Program-made: the position numbers and the translations under genes
Notes under the pieces: model-generated
What the model was told of the DNA's origin: nothing
Database searches by the model: none
What the model saw: only the letters and a program-made list of their open reading frames with translations
Assembly: GCA_965206125.1 (NCBI GenBank)
Contig: CBDBIN010000046.1
Location: 434,001-498,000 of the forward strand
From: CAXWPM01 sp965206125
GTDB taxonomy: Bacteria > Acidobacteriota > Terriglobia > 20CM-2-55-15
Direction: 5' to 3'
Length of the DNA: 64,000 nucleotides
Shown: positions 57,001 to 64,000 of the stretch, in pieces
How the letters are laid out: every line of letters begins with the position of its first letter
Position numbering within the stretch: position 1 is the first letter of the stretch

Positions 57001-57857
57001 TCGAGAGTCGGCCCGAGGTGGGCAACATTCTCATGTCGCCCCAGGTGCAGTTCTTCGGCATGTTCACCAACATCAGTCGGTCCAACTACAACTCGGGTCA
57101 ATTCACGGTCCGGAAGCGCTTTTCGGACGGCTTCAGCGTGACGATGAACTACACGCTGTCGAAGTCGATGGACATCACTTCGGCGTCGGAATCCCGGGGC
57201 GAGCGCGCGAACGGCCAGAGCGGTGAGGGCCTGGCGAACGATCCTTACTTTCCGGAACGGAACTACAACATTTCGGACTTTGACCGCAGGCACCAGTTCA
57301 ACGGGAACTTCCTGGTGGAGCTTCCCTTCGGACAGGCCCGGGCGTTTGCTCGCAACCTACCGGCCGTGGCCGAGCACATCATCGGTGGCTGGGAGCTTGC
57401 CGGTATCGTCCAGGCGACCAGCGGCCGTCCGTTCAACTTCACGACGGGCCGTTTCAACCATCACTTCTTCGGACGTTCGCAGGCGCTGCTGATCGGTACC
57501 GTGCCGTTCGGTGTCAACAAGGAGGACGGCCGTGTTTTCCTGATCGATGCGGATAGGGACAAACGCACGCGGATCGGAAACGAGGAGTTCGTCAACGTAT
57601 ACCCGGGCAGCGACCTGGGACGCAACCAGGGTCGTGGACCCAAGTTCTTCAACATCGACCTCTCGGTGACGAAGAACTTCACGATCACCGAGAGCATCCG
57701 GGCGCGGTTCCGGGCGGAGGCGTTCAACGCGCTGAACCATCCGAACTTCGCAATTCCTGAAGGCGGCACCCGTATCGACCGCAGCAACTTCGGTGAAATC
57801 ACTGAAACGCGCGGCACCGAGCGTGTGATGCAGTTCAGCTTCCGGCTGGAGTGGTAA
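54078..57857 (+). CDS. TonB-dependent receptor with carboxypeptidase-regulatory-like N-terminus (Oar-like), paralogue 2
   Basis: A 1,259-residue paralogue of the receptor at 49314, collinear along its whole length. Signal peptide to ~32 (VALGSSPAFSQ), regulatory-like domain ~33-118 (VTGVVNDPTGAVIPGVEVTV), plug with LPLNARNIVGLLGLQAGV and NGARNDQQNIVLDGVNIN (~160-215), barrel ending FSFRLEW. Relative to paralogue 1 it has an 8-10 residue insertion in the plug (VSDQTGDEFSRDDG) and differs most in extracellular loops, e.g. after WFENVYSDV, where paralogue 1 has a Cys-containing loop (GSRCRAGRSGCDF). GGGAGAG nine bases upstream supports the ATG. The pair probably imports related ligands. Confidence 0.93.
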   Translation: MFFFNTRVARILSWTVVALVVVALGSSPAFSQGFTAVTGVVNDPTGAVIPGVEVTVTNAATGATRLVVTNETGTYFVSQLPPGTYDVSASLPGFRTRLMSGVSLPIGETVIVNLALEVGAVTDVVDVIASVDAVNTVDAKLGVGFDTRKIIDLPLNARNIVGLLGLQAGVQVSDQTGDEFSRDDGGQVNGARNDQQNIVLDGVNINRQEAGSSLEGALPTTLDSIQEFIVQTAGGGGQAARGSGGQVQLVTKGGSNQWHGSLYEFYRSTGTSARNYFASEPDRLIRHLPGGSVGGPVLSDKLFFFGAYERQTDRSSILATQNVPTPEFLDGIIRYERDDGSFGVLTDGCGGQLERWTLIDCDTWNPNLIGSHFELYRPFSTDAARTTAGADAGANTLRYRFQSPFVRNRNVYVSRMDFTANDDHTFFWRGTLNDDVRTLGSESFPGFEDSRERLNNSKGFAANWNWVVSPRVNNNFTAGLTREAFESTGNNRSFYNVPLFSEPFQDDGAVRQAIDTWNLVENLSWINGDHNIQVGGNFRYITNNFNSFDLVDPPQYGGGANLTGNDVGVESSPGLLRALGAEEFARVQDAEAIGNAVMAATGSLSRFSEDVQFGLDGNQLAPGSAFARKFRLQEYDFYIQDTWRATPNTTVTFGVNYAYQTPPYEANGVQLNWSQDLGQRYRTQIETTKTALELPFYTAQPAGRANDLPDYYTPDTNNWAPRVSVAWSPQGDWANKGGPTVIRGGYTMTYDSVGRRFARDAAESGSVGLLSQFSVPGFTYSIDGLNDLERAPRVGVGVSLPRDFFPSLGETPDFTLPITEFGIGRLSTAGIDSGIHSPQNHLINFTMSKELPGGWIVEASYVGRFARDLLGTVDIASPVNILDPISGQTYYDAISTLYELYENTGAAIADVQPIPWFENVYSDVLNYVNTASRFDSIRPEGGFESATQGFYAVMHRTRAAGPNSRVSLVDRLVEIESRPEVGNILMSPQVQFFGMFTNISRSNYNSGQFTVRKRFSDGFSVTMNYTLSKSMDITSASESRGERANGQSGEGLANDPYFPERNYNISDFDRRHQFNGNFLVELPFGQARAFARNLPAVAEHIIGGWELAGIVQATSGRPFNFTTGRFNHHFFGRSQALLIGTVPFGVNKEDGRVFLIDADRDKRTRIGNEEFVNVYPGSDLGRNQGRGPKFFNIDLSVTKNFTITESIRARFRAEAFNALNHPNFAIPEGGTRIDRSNFGEITETRGTERVMQFSFRLEW

Positions 57858-57882
57858 GCCGGGACTATTTTCGGTCGAGAGA

Positions 57883-57908
57883 GCGGAGGCTTCGGCCTCC
57901 GCTTTTTC
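57883..57908 (+). terminator. Intrinsic terminator after TonB receptor 2
   Basis: AGCGGAGGC-TTCG-GCCTCCGCT with a five-T tail. Almost identical to the terminator at 53175, so it was duplicated together with the receptor gene. Confidence 0.92.
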
Positions 57909-58197
57909 TTGATGGGTCGGGCGACCCTCGCCGAACAATGCACCAGGCCCCGGGATCGCCCGAATCCCGCCCAACGTACAAATTCTATGAGAATTCGTAT
58001 TATTTCTGGGACGAGTGAGCGTAAGTCAAAGATTCTACACGTATCTCTATTTGGTACGCCGTGTGCTTTTACCACAGTGGGATGGCAAGTGACCCGTCGG
58101 CCGGTAACCGCTGAAAAGGCGGCCCAGCGAAGACTGGAACCGGCAAGAAGACGGGCGAGAGTGGAATGGTGGAGATGCATCTATCCTTAATAGATGT
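57909..58197 (+). other. Unexplained non-coding interval ending in a terminator
   Basis: Almost 290 bases between the receptor 2 terminator and the hairpin at 58198. No convincing ORF. The left part is AT-rich (AATTCTATGAGAATTCGTAT near 57981, itself partly palindromic), the right part is GC-rich with pairable segments (CCGGTAACCGCTGAAAAGG, GAACCGGC) and a small hairpin GCATCTATCC-TTAA-TAGATG just before the terminator. A small RNA is possible; I could not match it to a known riboswitch, 6S RNA, tmRNA or RNase P RNA. Confidence 0.3.
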
Positions 58198-58228
58198 TAA
58201 AAAACCCGGACTTTGGTCCGGGTTTTTT
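58198..58228. terminator. Strong bidirectional intrinsic terminator
   Basis: AAAAAACCCGGAC-TTTG-GTCCGGGTTTTTT: an eight-pair GC-rich stem flanked by A and T runs, so it can act in both directions. It lies 340 bases beyond the stop of receptor 2, which already has its own terminator, and upstream of the next plus-strand gene. Confidence 0.9.
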
Positions 58229-58454
58229 GTTTGTGCACCTCTCCCGATGGTTCCGCTTCGCGCTCCAACCTCTTGATTTTACCCGTATTACCCCCACCCG
58301 AAGACGGTCTGCCTGCCAAAGACATATCCGGACGGTAAGTCCCTGTTCTTGTAATGATTTGTGCGGCGGATTCATTTGAATCTTCGATGGGCTGGCGATA
58401 TGATGGACCCCACAAAAAGATTGTTCCATTCATGCGTTGTTCCTCGGAGGGATC

Positions 58455-59930
58455 GTGATTAACAAATCACTAAGAGCGTTCCTGATCGTCCTTGTGTTGA
58501 CGGCCGCAACACTGGTTGCTCAACACCCCAAGATGGACCCGAAATCGGCCACGGTTCCGACGATCGACTACGGTGAGGGACCACTGACCCCCACTATCGA
58601 CAACTACTACCTCGAAGGGAACCCGGACGAATTCATCCCGGACGAATTCATGTCCAACCCGAGCGGCGAGGTCGACCCGACAGCGCTCGAGGGATACCAT
58701 TTTCCGCCCCAGTTGAAATGGGTGCGGGTCGTGTCGGATCGCCAGATCGAGGCAGGTGGCACGATCCGTCTCGAGGCCCAGGCCGAGAGCCCTGCGGCGG
58801 TTCGGAGTTGGTGGATCGCCTACCAGAGTCCGTTCGGAAGACGGACGACGTTTCGTGCGAACTTCACCCCCCGATCGGACAACCCCTGGCTCTACGACGG
58901 TGTTGTCGAGACCGATGAATGGGCCGAGCCAGGCGTCTACGTCGTCTACGACGGGGAGCTGAACAGCGAAATCGGCCACTCGAAGGCTTTCTTCCCACCG
59001 ATGCACCAGGCGATGCTGGGTCTGGAGTTCGAGATCCTGCCGAACCCCAATGTCGATGTGATGAAGCCCGAGTTGGTGGATATCTGGATCGGTGAAGACG
59101 AGAACGACAACGGTGCGACCTTCGACATCGACGCGCAGATTCCAGTTCGATTGAGGTTGAGCGACAACAAGTCGGGTGCAAACGAGGCGATTCTGCGGAT
59201 ATCCGGCCCCGATAACAAGTACATCGAGCTGAACCTGCAACCCCGTTTCAACCATCCCGGCGAGTTCGTGGGCTACTTCACGATCAACCCGTGGTCGGTG
59301 GGCGGCGAATACGCGGTGCGCACGATTCAGATCAAGGATCGCGCCGGCAACCAGGCGGATCTGTTTGCGATGACGAATCAGAAGCTGGCCGCGGTGAAGT
59401 TCAACATCCGTCAGGACCCGGACAATGTCGACAAGGCTCCCCCGAAACTGATCAGCGTCGCTTTCGATAAGTCGACCGCGCGTATGACCGAAGAGATCAA
59501 AGTCATTGCTGTTGCCGCCGATGACTTTTCCGGCATCGGAGACATCGTCGTCGACGTCGGCGCGACACCCAGCTTCATCGATAAGAAGCGCGTCCGGCTG
59601 ACGCCGCGTGCGAAGAGACAGATCATCAAGCCCGGCTACGACGTCGAGCAGAATATCTGGGAAGGATCGTTCAAGACGCACGAACTGGATGAACCCGGCA
59701 ACTGGACGGTGAGTCGGGTCTTCGTTCGCGACAAGGCGAACAACTACCTCGACGTACGGGCGACCGACCACCCGGATCTGGCCAACGTGAAAGTGTTCTA
59801 CACGGGCGGCGGAGCCGCAACGGCTCGTGCACAACCTGGGGCCAACACGGCTCCAGCTCCCGTACGACGTGTGGACATGACACCGCCACATCCGCCGCGG
59901 GGTCCGTGTCTGAACTGCCACCAGCCGTAG
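58455..59930 (+). CDS. Exported Ig-like protein with C-terminal CxxCH haem motif
   Basis: A 491-residue protein. The GTG at 58455 is preferred: GGAGG lies four bases upstream, and the TTG at 58437 would precede that site. The signal peptide is SLRAFLIVLVLTAATLVAQ. The body is beta-rich, with Ig/cadherin-like segments (~90-185, ~195-305 and ~310-430; IPVRLRLSDNKSGANEAILR, EIKVIAVAADDFSGIGDIVV, GNWTVSRVFVRDKANNYLDV). The last residues are PPHPPRGPCLNCHQP, a CxxCH c-type haem-binding motif at the very end, after a Pro/Ala-rich linker. A covalently bound haem would place the protein in periplasmic or outer-membrane electron transfer; a single isolated motif could also be fortuitous. It precedes the Tat-exported hydrolase by 55 bases, probably as one operon. 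Confidence 0.75.
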   Translation: MINKSLRAFLIVLVLTAATLVAQHPKMDPKSATVPTIDYGEGPLTPTIDNYYLEGNPDEFIPDEFMSNPSGEVDPTALEGYHFPPQLKWVRVVSDRQIEAGGTIRLEAQAESPAAVRSWWIAYQSPFGRRTTFRANFTPRSDNPWLYDGVVETDEWAEPGVYVVYDGELNSEIGHSKAFFPPMHQAMLGLEFEILPNPNVDVMKPELVDIWIGEDENDNGATFDIDAQIPVRLRLSDNKSGANEAILRISGPDNKYIELNLQPRFNHPGEFVGYFTINPWSVGGEYAVRTIQIKDRAGNQADLFAMTNQKLAAVKFNIRQDPDNVDKAPPKLISVAFDKSTARMTEEIKVIAVAADDFSGIGDIVVDVGATPSFIDKKRVRLTPRAKRQIIKPGYDVEQNIWEGSFKTHELDEPGNWTVSRVFVRDKANNYLDVRATDHPDLANVKVFYTGGGAATARAQPGANTAPAPVRRVDMTPPHPPRGPCLNCHQP

Positions 59931-59985
59931 CAATAGCGATCGCAATGTCATTCTGAATTCATTGATAACGCGAAGGAGCAACCAC

Positions 59986-61173
59986 ATGAATCGTCGTTCT
60001 TTTCTCAAGAATTCAAGCCTGGCCGGTGCGGGACTCGCGATGGGTCCCCGCGTCGCCGGTGCAGCGCCCCAAATCGGATCGCTGAATCTTCAAACGAAGC
60101 ATCTGATCTGGATCATCAACGGCAACGGTGCACGCAAGAAGGAGTACCTCGAAGACGTCGAGGTCGCGCCGAACCTGAACGCTTTAGCGAATGAAGCCTA
60201 CATCTTCAACGAGGATCACTGTGAACAGGCTTCCTCACACGGCACCTCGTTTACGGAGTTGCTGACCGGCAACGTTTCTCAGACCAGCGTCCCGCTTTAC
60301 CCCACTGTGCCCCATTACGTGCGGAAGGCCTACGGGGACGAAGCGACGAAGTACTGGTATGTGAACGGGACATCGTACTTTCGCCAGTGGCGGTACGACC
60401 TGAAGTATTTTGCCGCCCACAAGGACTTCGGTCCGGAGACACGCCCGGTTTCCTTCACGACCCAGAATGTTTTTCAGGACATGTGGTACAAGAATCGCGA
60501 GCGTTCACCGCGCCAGATCGTCGACGACGAATTCCCCTCGAACATGGCGCTCACCGAGCCGGAGCGCGTTCAGCTGACCGAGTGGATCGAGGGCGTGCTC
60601 GAATCCAGGAGTTACGAATCGTCGCTCAGTCACCCGTTCATCCCGCGTTCTCCCTTTCTCGAAGAGGGCCAGGCACTACACATCATTCCGCAGATCCTGC
60701 AGGCATTCAAACCGCGGATGATCGTCTTTCAGCAGGTCGCCCACGACACAGGACATGGCGCCGGAGGCTACCTGCGTTACGAAACGGGCCACGACGAGTA
60801 TGTTTCGACGGCGCGTTCGACCGACGAGGCGATTGGCAACATCATCGATTTCGTCAAGAACGATCCGTACTTCAGCCAGAACACGACGATCGCTGTCCGC
60901 CCGGAATTCGGACGTGATGACGAAGTCAACATGTACGGGGAGATTCACCACTCCAAGGGCTACTACTACGCCCAACGCCCGGCCAGCATTTATTGGGGGC
61001 CGGACTTCAATACCGGCTTTGACGGCAAGACGGTGATCAACCGGATCGACATGGCGCCGACGCTGACCAAGCTGTTCAACGTGGATGCCACCCATGCCCA
61101 GGGGCAGGTCGTGCCGGGGCTGTTCAAGCCGGAAGTGGGCGAGATCCCGGAGTACGTGCCCTACACGCTTTGA
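59986..61173 (+). CDS. Tat-exported alkaline-phosphatase-fold protein (sulfatase/DUF1501-like)
   Basis: A 395-residue protein with a twin-arginine signal (MNRRSFLKNSSLAGAGLAMG). AAGGAG nine bases upstream selects ATG 59986. The order of blocks follows the alkaline phosphatase superfamily: LIWIINGNGARKKEYLEDV with APNLNALANEAYIFNEDHCE near the N-terminus, ASSHGTSFTELLTGN at the usual nucleophile position, VAHDTGHGAGG (~255), VRPEFGRDDEVNMYGEIHHS (~310-330, resembling the EFGR...H block of DUF1501) and DMAPTLTKLFNVD. The first metal-binding Asp appears as Asn, and no sulfatase CxPSR is present, so sulfatase activity is unlikely. The partner gene upstream encodes a CxxCH protein. Substrate unknown. 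Confidence 0.78.
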   Translation: MNRRSFLKNSSLAGAGLAMGPRVAGAAPQIGSLNLQTKHLIWIINGNGARKKEYLEDVEVAPNLNALANEAYIFNEDHCEQASSHGTSFTELLTGNVSQTSVPLYPTVPHYVRKAYGDEATKYWYVNGTSYFRQWRYDLKYFAAHKDFGPETRPVSFTTQNVFQDMWYKNRERSPRQIVDDEFPSNMALTEPERVQLTEWIEGVLESRSYESSLSHPFIPRSPFLEEGQALHIIPQILQAFKPRMIVFQQVAHDTGHGAGGYLRYETGHDEYVSTARSTDEAIGNIIDFVKNDPYFSQNTTIAVRPEFGRDDEVNMYGEIHHSKGYYYAQRPASIYWGPDFNTGFDGKTVINRIDMAPTLTKLFNVDATHAQGQVVPGLFKPEVGEIPEYVPYTL

Positions 61174-61198
61174 GCGGAAAAGGATGGTCCCACAACAG

Positions 61199-61225
61199 GG
61201 GCGTGGCGGTGGCCACGCCCTTTTT
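61199..61225 (+). terminator. Intrinsic terminator after the Tat-exported protein
   Basis: GGGCGTGGC-GGTG-GCCACGCCC followed by five T. From here to 61615 (about 390 bases) I see no supported gene; TTGACA at 61353-61358 has no good -10 partner. Confidence 0.9.
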
Positions 61226-61615
61226 CGATGCGGCGGGCCCGTTGCAACCGGTTCATTAAATGGGGGTTGCGTGCCGCACCGCCGACCTGTCTCAGATGAG
61301 TCTTCGAGGTCTTAACATTCCGTAACCTTTCGGGCGTCCTGATCGTATTGTGTTGACATACTCCGGTTCACGGCAGAGGGTCCAACATGAGCGAGTTTTT
61401 CCCCAGGGAGTTTGTCGAACGAGAGCGTGGGCGTGTGATCGCGCCGGACCGAACGTTCGCGAAACGCGTCGTGGCGGGCCTCGGGGAAACTGCCTGGTCC
61501 GGAAAGCGGAAATCTCCGTCTCGTATTTCGACGCGCTGCGAAATCTGGATCGAAGAGGATCGTGCCAGCGGCGAATCGAGAGTCGGCAACCAGCGCTGCC
61601 CACTCGGTTTCGCAG

Positions 61616-62464
61616 CTAACGTTCGAGTTCGTCCAGCGCGGAAGCAAGCGAGGTCAGGAACGATCCTTCGATCAGGGAACCCCGTGTGTAAACCCTGCCT
61701 TCCTGGGTCACGACGACGAACTCACCGGCCTGGGCCCCCATCAGCGTCGAACCGCTGTTGATGCCCAGCGGGAAAGTTACTCCCCCGGGACGCGAGCCCG
61801 AATTGCGAGCGACACCGAGCATTCTTACTGTTCCCGACGTTCCGAAGGTTTCATAGGCCTGCTGGAACGCGGCGGCCCCGTCTTGTTTTTCGTCGAACAC
61901 CGCAAACACCAGGACTGTGCCCTGGTAGTCCGCCAGGGAAAGGGCGTAGCCGGCTGGGTCCATCACGCTGAACTCGGGCGCGGCAACTGCGGTTCCTGTT
62001 GCCTCGATAGCCGACGCGGATGCTGATGCCACGTCCGCGGGATCGACGACGCCGGGCTTCGCACGGTTGTTTGCCTCATCGATCGCCGGGTCCTTCACGT
62101 CCCCATCTGACCCGGAGCCTGTCGCGGCCGACATCGCGGTCTGGCCTGTGGCGGGCGCTATCGGTTGGTCGCCGGCCCACGGGAACCGCACGATCAGGGT
62201 GAGTACGATGGCCCCGGCTCCGGCCACAACCGCTCCACGTGCCAGCCATCCTCGCACGATCCGCGGGGCACGATACGCCCGCTCCAGTTGCTGACCGAAG
62301 TAGGCCGACACGAGGCGGTCGACCTGACGATATTCCTCGATTTCGGTTCGGCACGCCTCACACGTGTCGGCATGCGACCGGATTCGGGTTCGCGTTTCCG
62401 CGTCGGACTGGTCGGAGAGGTAATCCTCCAAACGCGTCTCCACCCATTGGCAATCGGTCTTCAT
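61616..62464 (-). CDS. Anti-sigma factor with zinc-finger domain fused to a cysteine-less redoxin-like domain
   Basis: A 282-residue protein translated from ATG 62464, eight bases after AAGGAG, overlapping the sigma-factor stop (ATGA). Residues ~1-45 form an anti-sigma zinc-binding domain (HADTCEACRTEIEEY, the HxxxCxxC ligands). One helix (ARGAVVAGAGAIVLTLIVRF, ~75-94) crosses the membrane. An Ala/Ser-rich linker leads to a C-terminal domain (~165-282) whose pattern EFSVMDPAGYALSLADYQGTV then LVFAVFDEKQDGA matches peroxiredoxin/redoxin proteins, except that the position of the CxxC or peroxidatic Cys has no cysteine. It probably holds the adjacent sigma factor at the membrane and senses an extracytoplasmic signal through the redoxin-like domain. 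Confidence 0.82.
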   Translation of the reverse strand: MKTDCQWVETRLEDYLSDQSDAETRTRIRSHADTCEACRTEIEEYRQVDRLVSAYFGQQLERAYRAPRIVRGWLARGAVVAGAGAIVLTLIVRFPWAGDQPIAPATGQTAMSAATGSGSDGDVKDPAIDEANNRAKPGVVDPADVASASASAIEATGTAVAAPEFSVMDPAGYALSLADYQGTVLVFAVFDEKQDGAAAFQQAYETFGTSGTVRMLGVARNSGSRPGGVTFPLGINSGSTLMGAQAGEFVVVTQEGRVYTRGSLIEGSFLTSLASALDELER

Positions 62465-63051
62465 TTCTTGAGGCTCCTTTTGAGCCGCTTTCTTCCGTAG
62501 AAGATCCGCGACTTGACGGTTCCCTCGGGAATCTCGAGGATTCCTGCGATCTCCGGGATCGTCAGGCCCTCTGCAGCCAGCATCAACAACGGCACCCGAA
62601 ACTCGTCCGGCAGCCTTTGAATGTGCTTTTCCACGTCCAGTATGGCTTCTCGATCGAAATCGCCGGATGGGTCGGCCGGATCGAATGGAATCGGTTTTCC
62701 CGAACCATCCTGGCGCTCGAGGTCGCCGAACAACATCCACCGCTTCAGTGTCCGGACGAAGCTGCGCCTGTGGTTGATCGCAACCCGAACCACGATGCGC
62801 GCCAGCCAGACCCTCAGAGGGCAGTCCCCCCGAAACCTGTCCAAACCCCGGTAGCCGCGCATCAGCGCCTCCTGGACGACGTCCTCGGCGTCGTGAACGT
62901 TCCGGGTCGAGGCGACAGCGATCCGCATCAGGTATGGCCGATGTTCGCGTACCGCTGCGTCGAAATCAATTTCGGCCGCCATCGTGTCGCTTGTTTCCGG
63001 ACGGTCCGGCTTGTCTTTGTCTAAGACACTGTCGGGAGCCAAAGAGTTCAC
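62461..63051 (-). CDS. ECF-type RNA polymerase sigma factor
   Basis: A 196-residue sigma factor. Region 2 (~35-100): HRPYLMRIAVASTRNVHDAEDVVQEALMRGYRGLDRFRG, with the DAEDVVQE core-binding and -10 recognition helices. Region 4 (~140-190): LPDEFRVPLLMLAAEGLTIP then EIAGILEIPEGTVKSRIFYGRKRL, the helix-turn-helix that reads the -35. The N-terminal 24 residues are variable, and an internal ATG (MAAEIDF) may be the true start. It is translationally coupled to the anti-sigma gene downstream, the normal ECF-anti-sigma arrangement, so it is likely released by an envelope signal. Confidence 0.93.
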   Translation of the reverse strand: MNSLAPDSVLDKDKPDRPETSDTMAAEIDFDAAVREHRPYLMRIAVASTRNVHDAEDVVQEALMRGYRGLDRFRGDCPLRVWLARIVVRVAINHRRSFVRTLKRWMLFGDLERQDGSGKPIPFDPADPSGDFDREAILDVEKHIQRLPDEFRVPLLMLAAEGLTIPEIAGILEIPEGTVKSRIFYGRKRLKRSLKK

Positions 63052-63117
63052 CGGGGGTTCAAGGGAGGGAATACGACTGGCCTAAAGACCGGCCATTTCG
63101 TTGAAAACAGATAACTT

Positions 63118-64000
63118 CTACTGGTAGCCGGGCTGAAGATCTTCCAGTTTCTTGCGGACCTCATCGCGTTCCTCCTCTTCCTCGGCCAGCTCCAGAGACC
63201 GTTCGTAGGCGGCCCGCGCCTCATCAACCCGTCCGCTCTGGAGGTACACATCCCCCAGGTGTTCGTGAATCGTCGGATCGCTGCCCGAAAACAGAAGAGC
63301 CCGTTTGAGGTACTGTTCGGCCAATTCCAGTTGCTCCAGCCGGAAATACACCCAGCCGAGGCTGTCCAGGTAGGCTCCATTGATCGGGTCGGAATCGACT
63401 GCCTTCTGGACCATCTCCAGCGCTTCGTCCAGCTTCGTGTCATTGTCGGCGAGCATGTAGCCCAGGTAGTTCAGCACCGCAGGGTTGTCGGCATTAATTT
63501 CCAAGGCCCTGCGGAAAGCGTTCTCAGCGCTTCCGTATTCCTTCTGCCTCTCGTAGAGCGCGCCTTGCAGAAAGTGGACCTGTTCGTCCTGATCGAACTT
63601 CGCCCGCGCTTCGTCAAGCACGTCCTGCGCCGCCCCGAAATTCTTTTCCCTCTGATGGATTCCGATGATCGCAGCGTAGATTTCCGTATCGGGTTCGGGG
63701 TCGGCCAGTTCCCTCAGTATTCGAACACCCTCATCGGGTTCCCCCTGCTCGGCGATCAGGTCTGCCCGCTGGACGCGCAGTTGCCGATTGTCGGGAAACT
63801 CGGCCACAGCCGCTTCGGCTAGATTGAGCGCCCGCTCGATTTCGTCCGCGGCCCGATAGGTATCGACGATGTAGGTATCGATCGTGCCGTCCCGGTCTCG
63901 GATGATCTCCTTGATGCGGCCGAACGCTTCCGCGGCCTCGTCGTATCGCTCCAGCAGGGAGTTCAATATTCCTAAGTGGGTCAGGAAAACACGCCGGTTT
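63118..64000 (-). CDS. Tetratricopeptide repeat protein (5' end outside window)
   Basis: About 294 residues, partial: the frame remains open through the window edge (the TTG at 63966 is inside the gene, since NRRVFLTHLGI precedes NSLLERYDEAAEAFGRI without a stop). At least seven TPR units are visible, each ~34 residues with the W/L-G-Y-A-F-A-P spacing, e.g. YGSAENAFRRALEINADNPA then VLNYLGYMLADNDTKLDEAL, and PTIHEHLGDVYLQSGRVDEA near the end. The last residues are EEERDEVRKKLEDLQPGYQ. It is a protein-interaction scaffold, probably periplasmic or outer-membrane associated (the N-terminal signal is not in the window). It stands 66 bases upstream of the sigma-factor gene on the same strand. Confidence 0.88.
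   Translation of the reverse strand, partial: NRRVFLTHLGILNSLLERYDEAAEAFGRIKEIIRDRDGTIDTYIVDTYRAADEIERALNLAEAAVAEFPDNRQLRVQRADLIAEQGEPDEGVRILRELADPEPDTEIYAAIIGIHQREKNFGAAQDVLDEARAKFDQDEQVHFLQGALYERQKEYGSAENAFRRALEINADNPAVLNYLGYMLADNDTKLDEALEMVQKAVDSDPINGAYLDSLGWVYFRLEQLELAEQYLKRALLFSGSDPTIHEHLGDVYLQSGRVDEARAAYERSLELAEEEEERDEVRKKLEDLQPGYQ

Noticed and set aside
57909..58228. Known riboswitch or housekeeping RNA (cobalamin, TPP, c-di-GMP, 6S, tmRNA, RNase P).
   Set aside because: None of the conserved core motifs I know for these RNAs could be found, so it is left as an unassigned interval.
61387..61761. 124-codon plus-strand frame with a GAGGG ahead of its ATG, between the Tat protein and the anti-sigma gene.
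   Set aside because: The beginning looks protein-like, but it overlaps the 3' end of the anti-sigma gene by ~145 bases and becomes Arg/Pro/Ser-rich; no domain is recognised. Kept only as a weak possibility.

Overview
The window looks like a chromosomal piece of a GC-rich Gram-negative bacterium, most likely an Acidobacteriota. Clues are a VWFA-related protein of the type expanded in Acidobacteria (32350-33393, minus), two Oar-like TonB-dependent receptors with an N-terminal carboxypeptidase-regulatory-like domain, dispersed complex I genes, and intergenic spacers filled with degenerate-heptamer inverted repeats. This placement rests on recognised families and no search was run.

Region 1 (11-26208) is the most unusual part. 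Two giant paralogous secreted repeat proteins of about 3,380 residues (11-10175 and 13664-23788) combine sandwich repeats, a YVTN propeller, many IPT/TIG domains, a nidogen-like domain and two blocks of NHL repeats. They flank a four-gene glycan cassette: a GT4 glycosyltransferase, a KdsD-type sugar-phosphate isomerase, a GT2 glycosyltransferase and a DUF2304 membrane protein. A convergent two-gene operon follows, with a DegT aminotransferase and a nucleotide-sugar dehydrogenase. The first ~3 kb of the two giant genes are almost identical, while their 3' parts have diverged. Single-base indels interrupt both copies, one in the first and three in the second. The 5' halves use G-ending codons and the 3' halves C-ending codons.

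Region 2 (26438-41675) is mostly housekeeping. It holds a LolA-like exported protein, a 104-bp tandem repeat array, yebC-ruvC with two exported proteins, a MEMO-family protein, a D-2-hydroxyacid dehydrogenase, the VWA protein, a thiolase, a DEAD-box helicase, an ABC-2 exporter (ATPase plus permease), two tiny membrane proteins, tRNA-Ser(UGA) and nuoG-nuoI.

Region 3 (41826-48942) has a HAD hydrolase-rhodanese operon, divergent from a Gld-type ABC operon (ATPase, permease, GldG-like, DUF4340, small membrane protein). A perfect 20-bp palindrome lies in the shared promoter region.

Region 4 (49314-61173) has two paralogous TonB-dependent receptors, each followed by a near-identical terminator. 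Then come an unexplained non-coding interval ending in a strong terminator, an exported protein with a C-terminal CxxCH haem motif, and a Tat-exported alkaline-phosphatase-fold protein. Region 5 (61616-64000) encodes an ECF sigma factor, an anti-sigma factor fused to a cysteine-less redoxin-like domain, and the 3' part of a TPR protein cut by the window edge.
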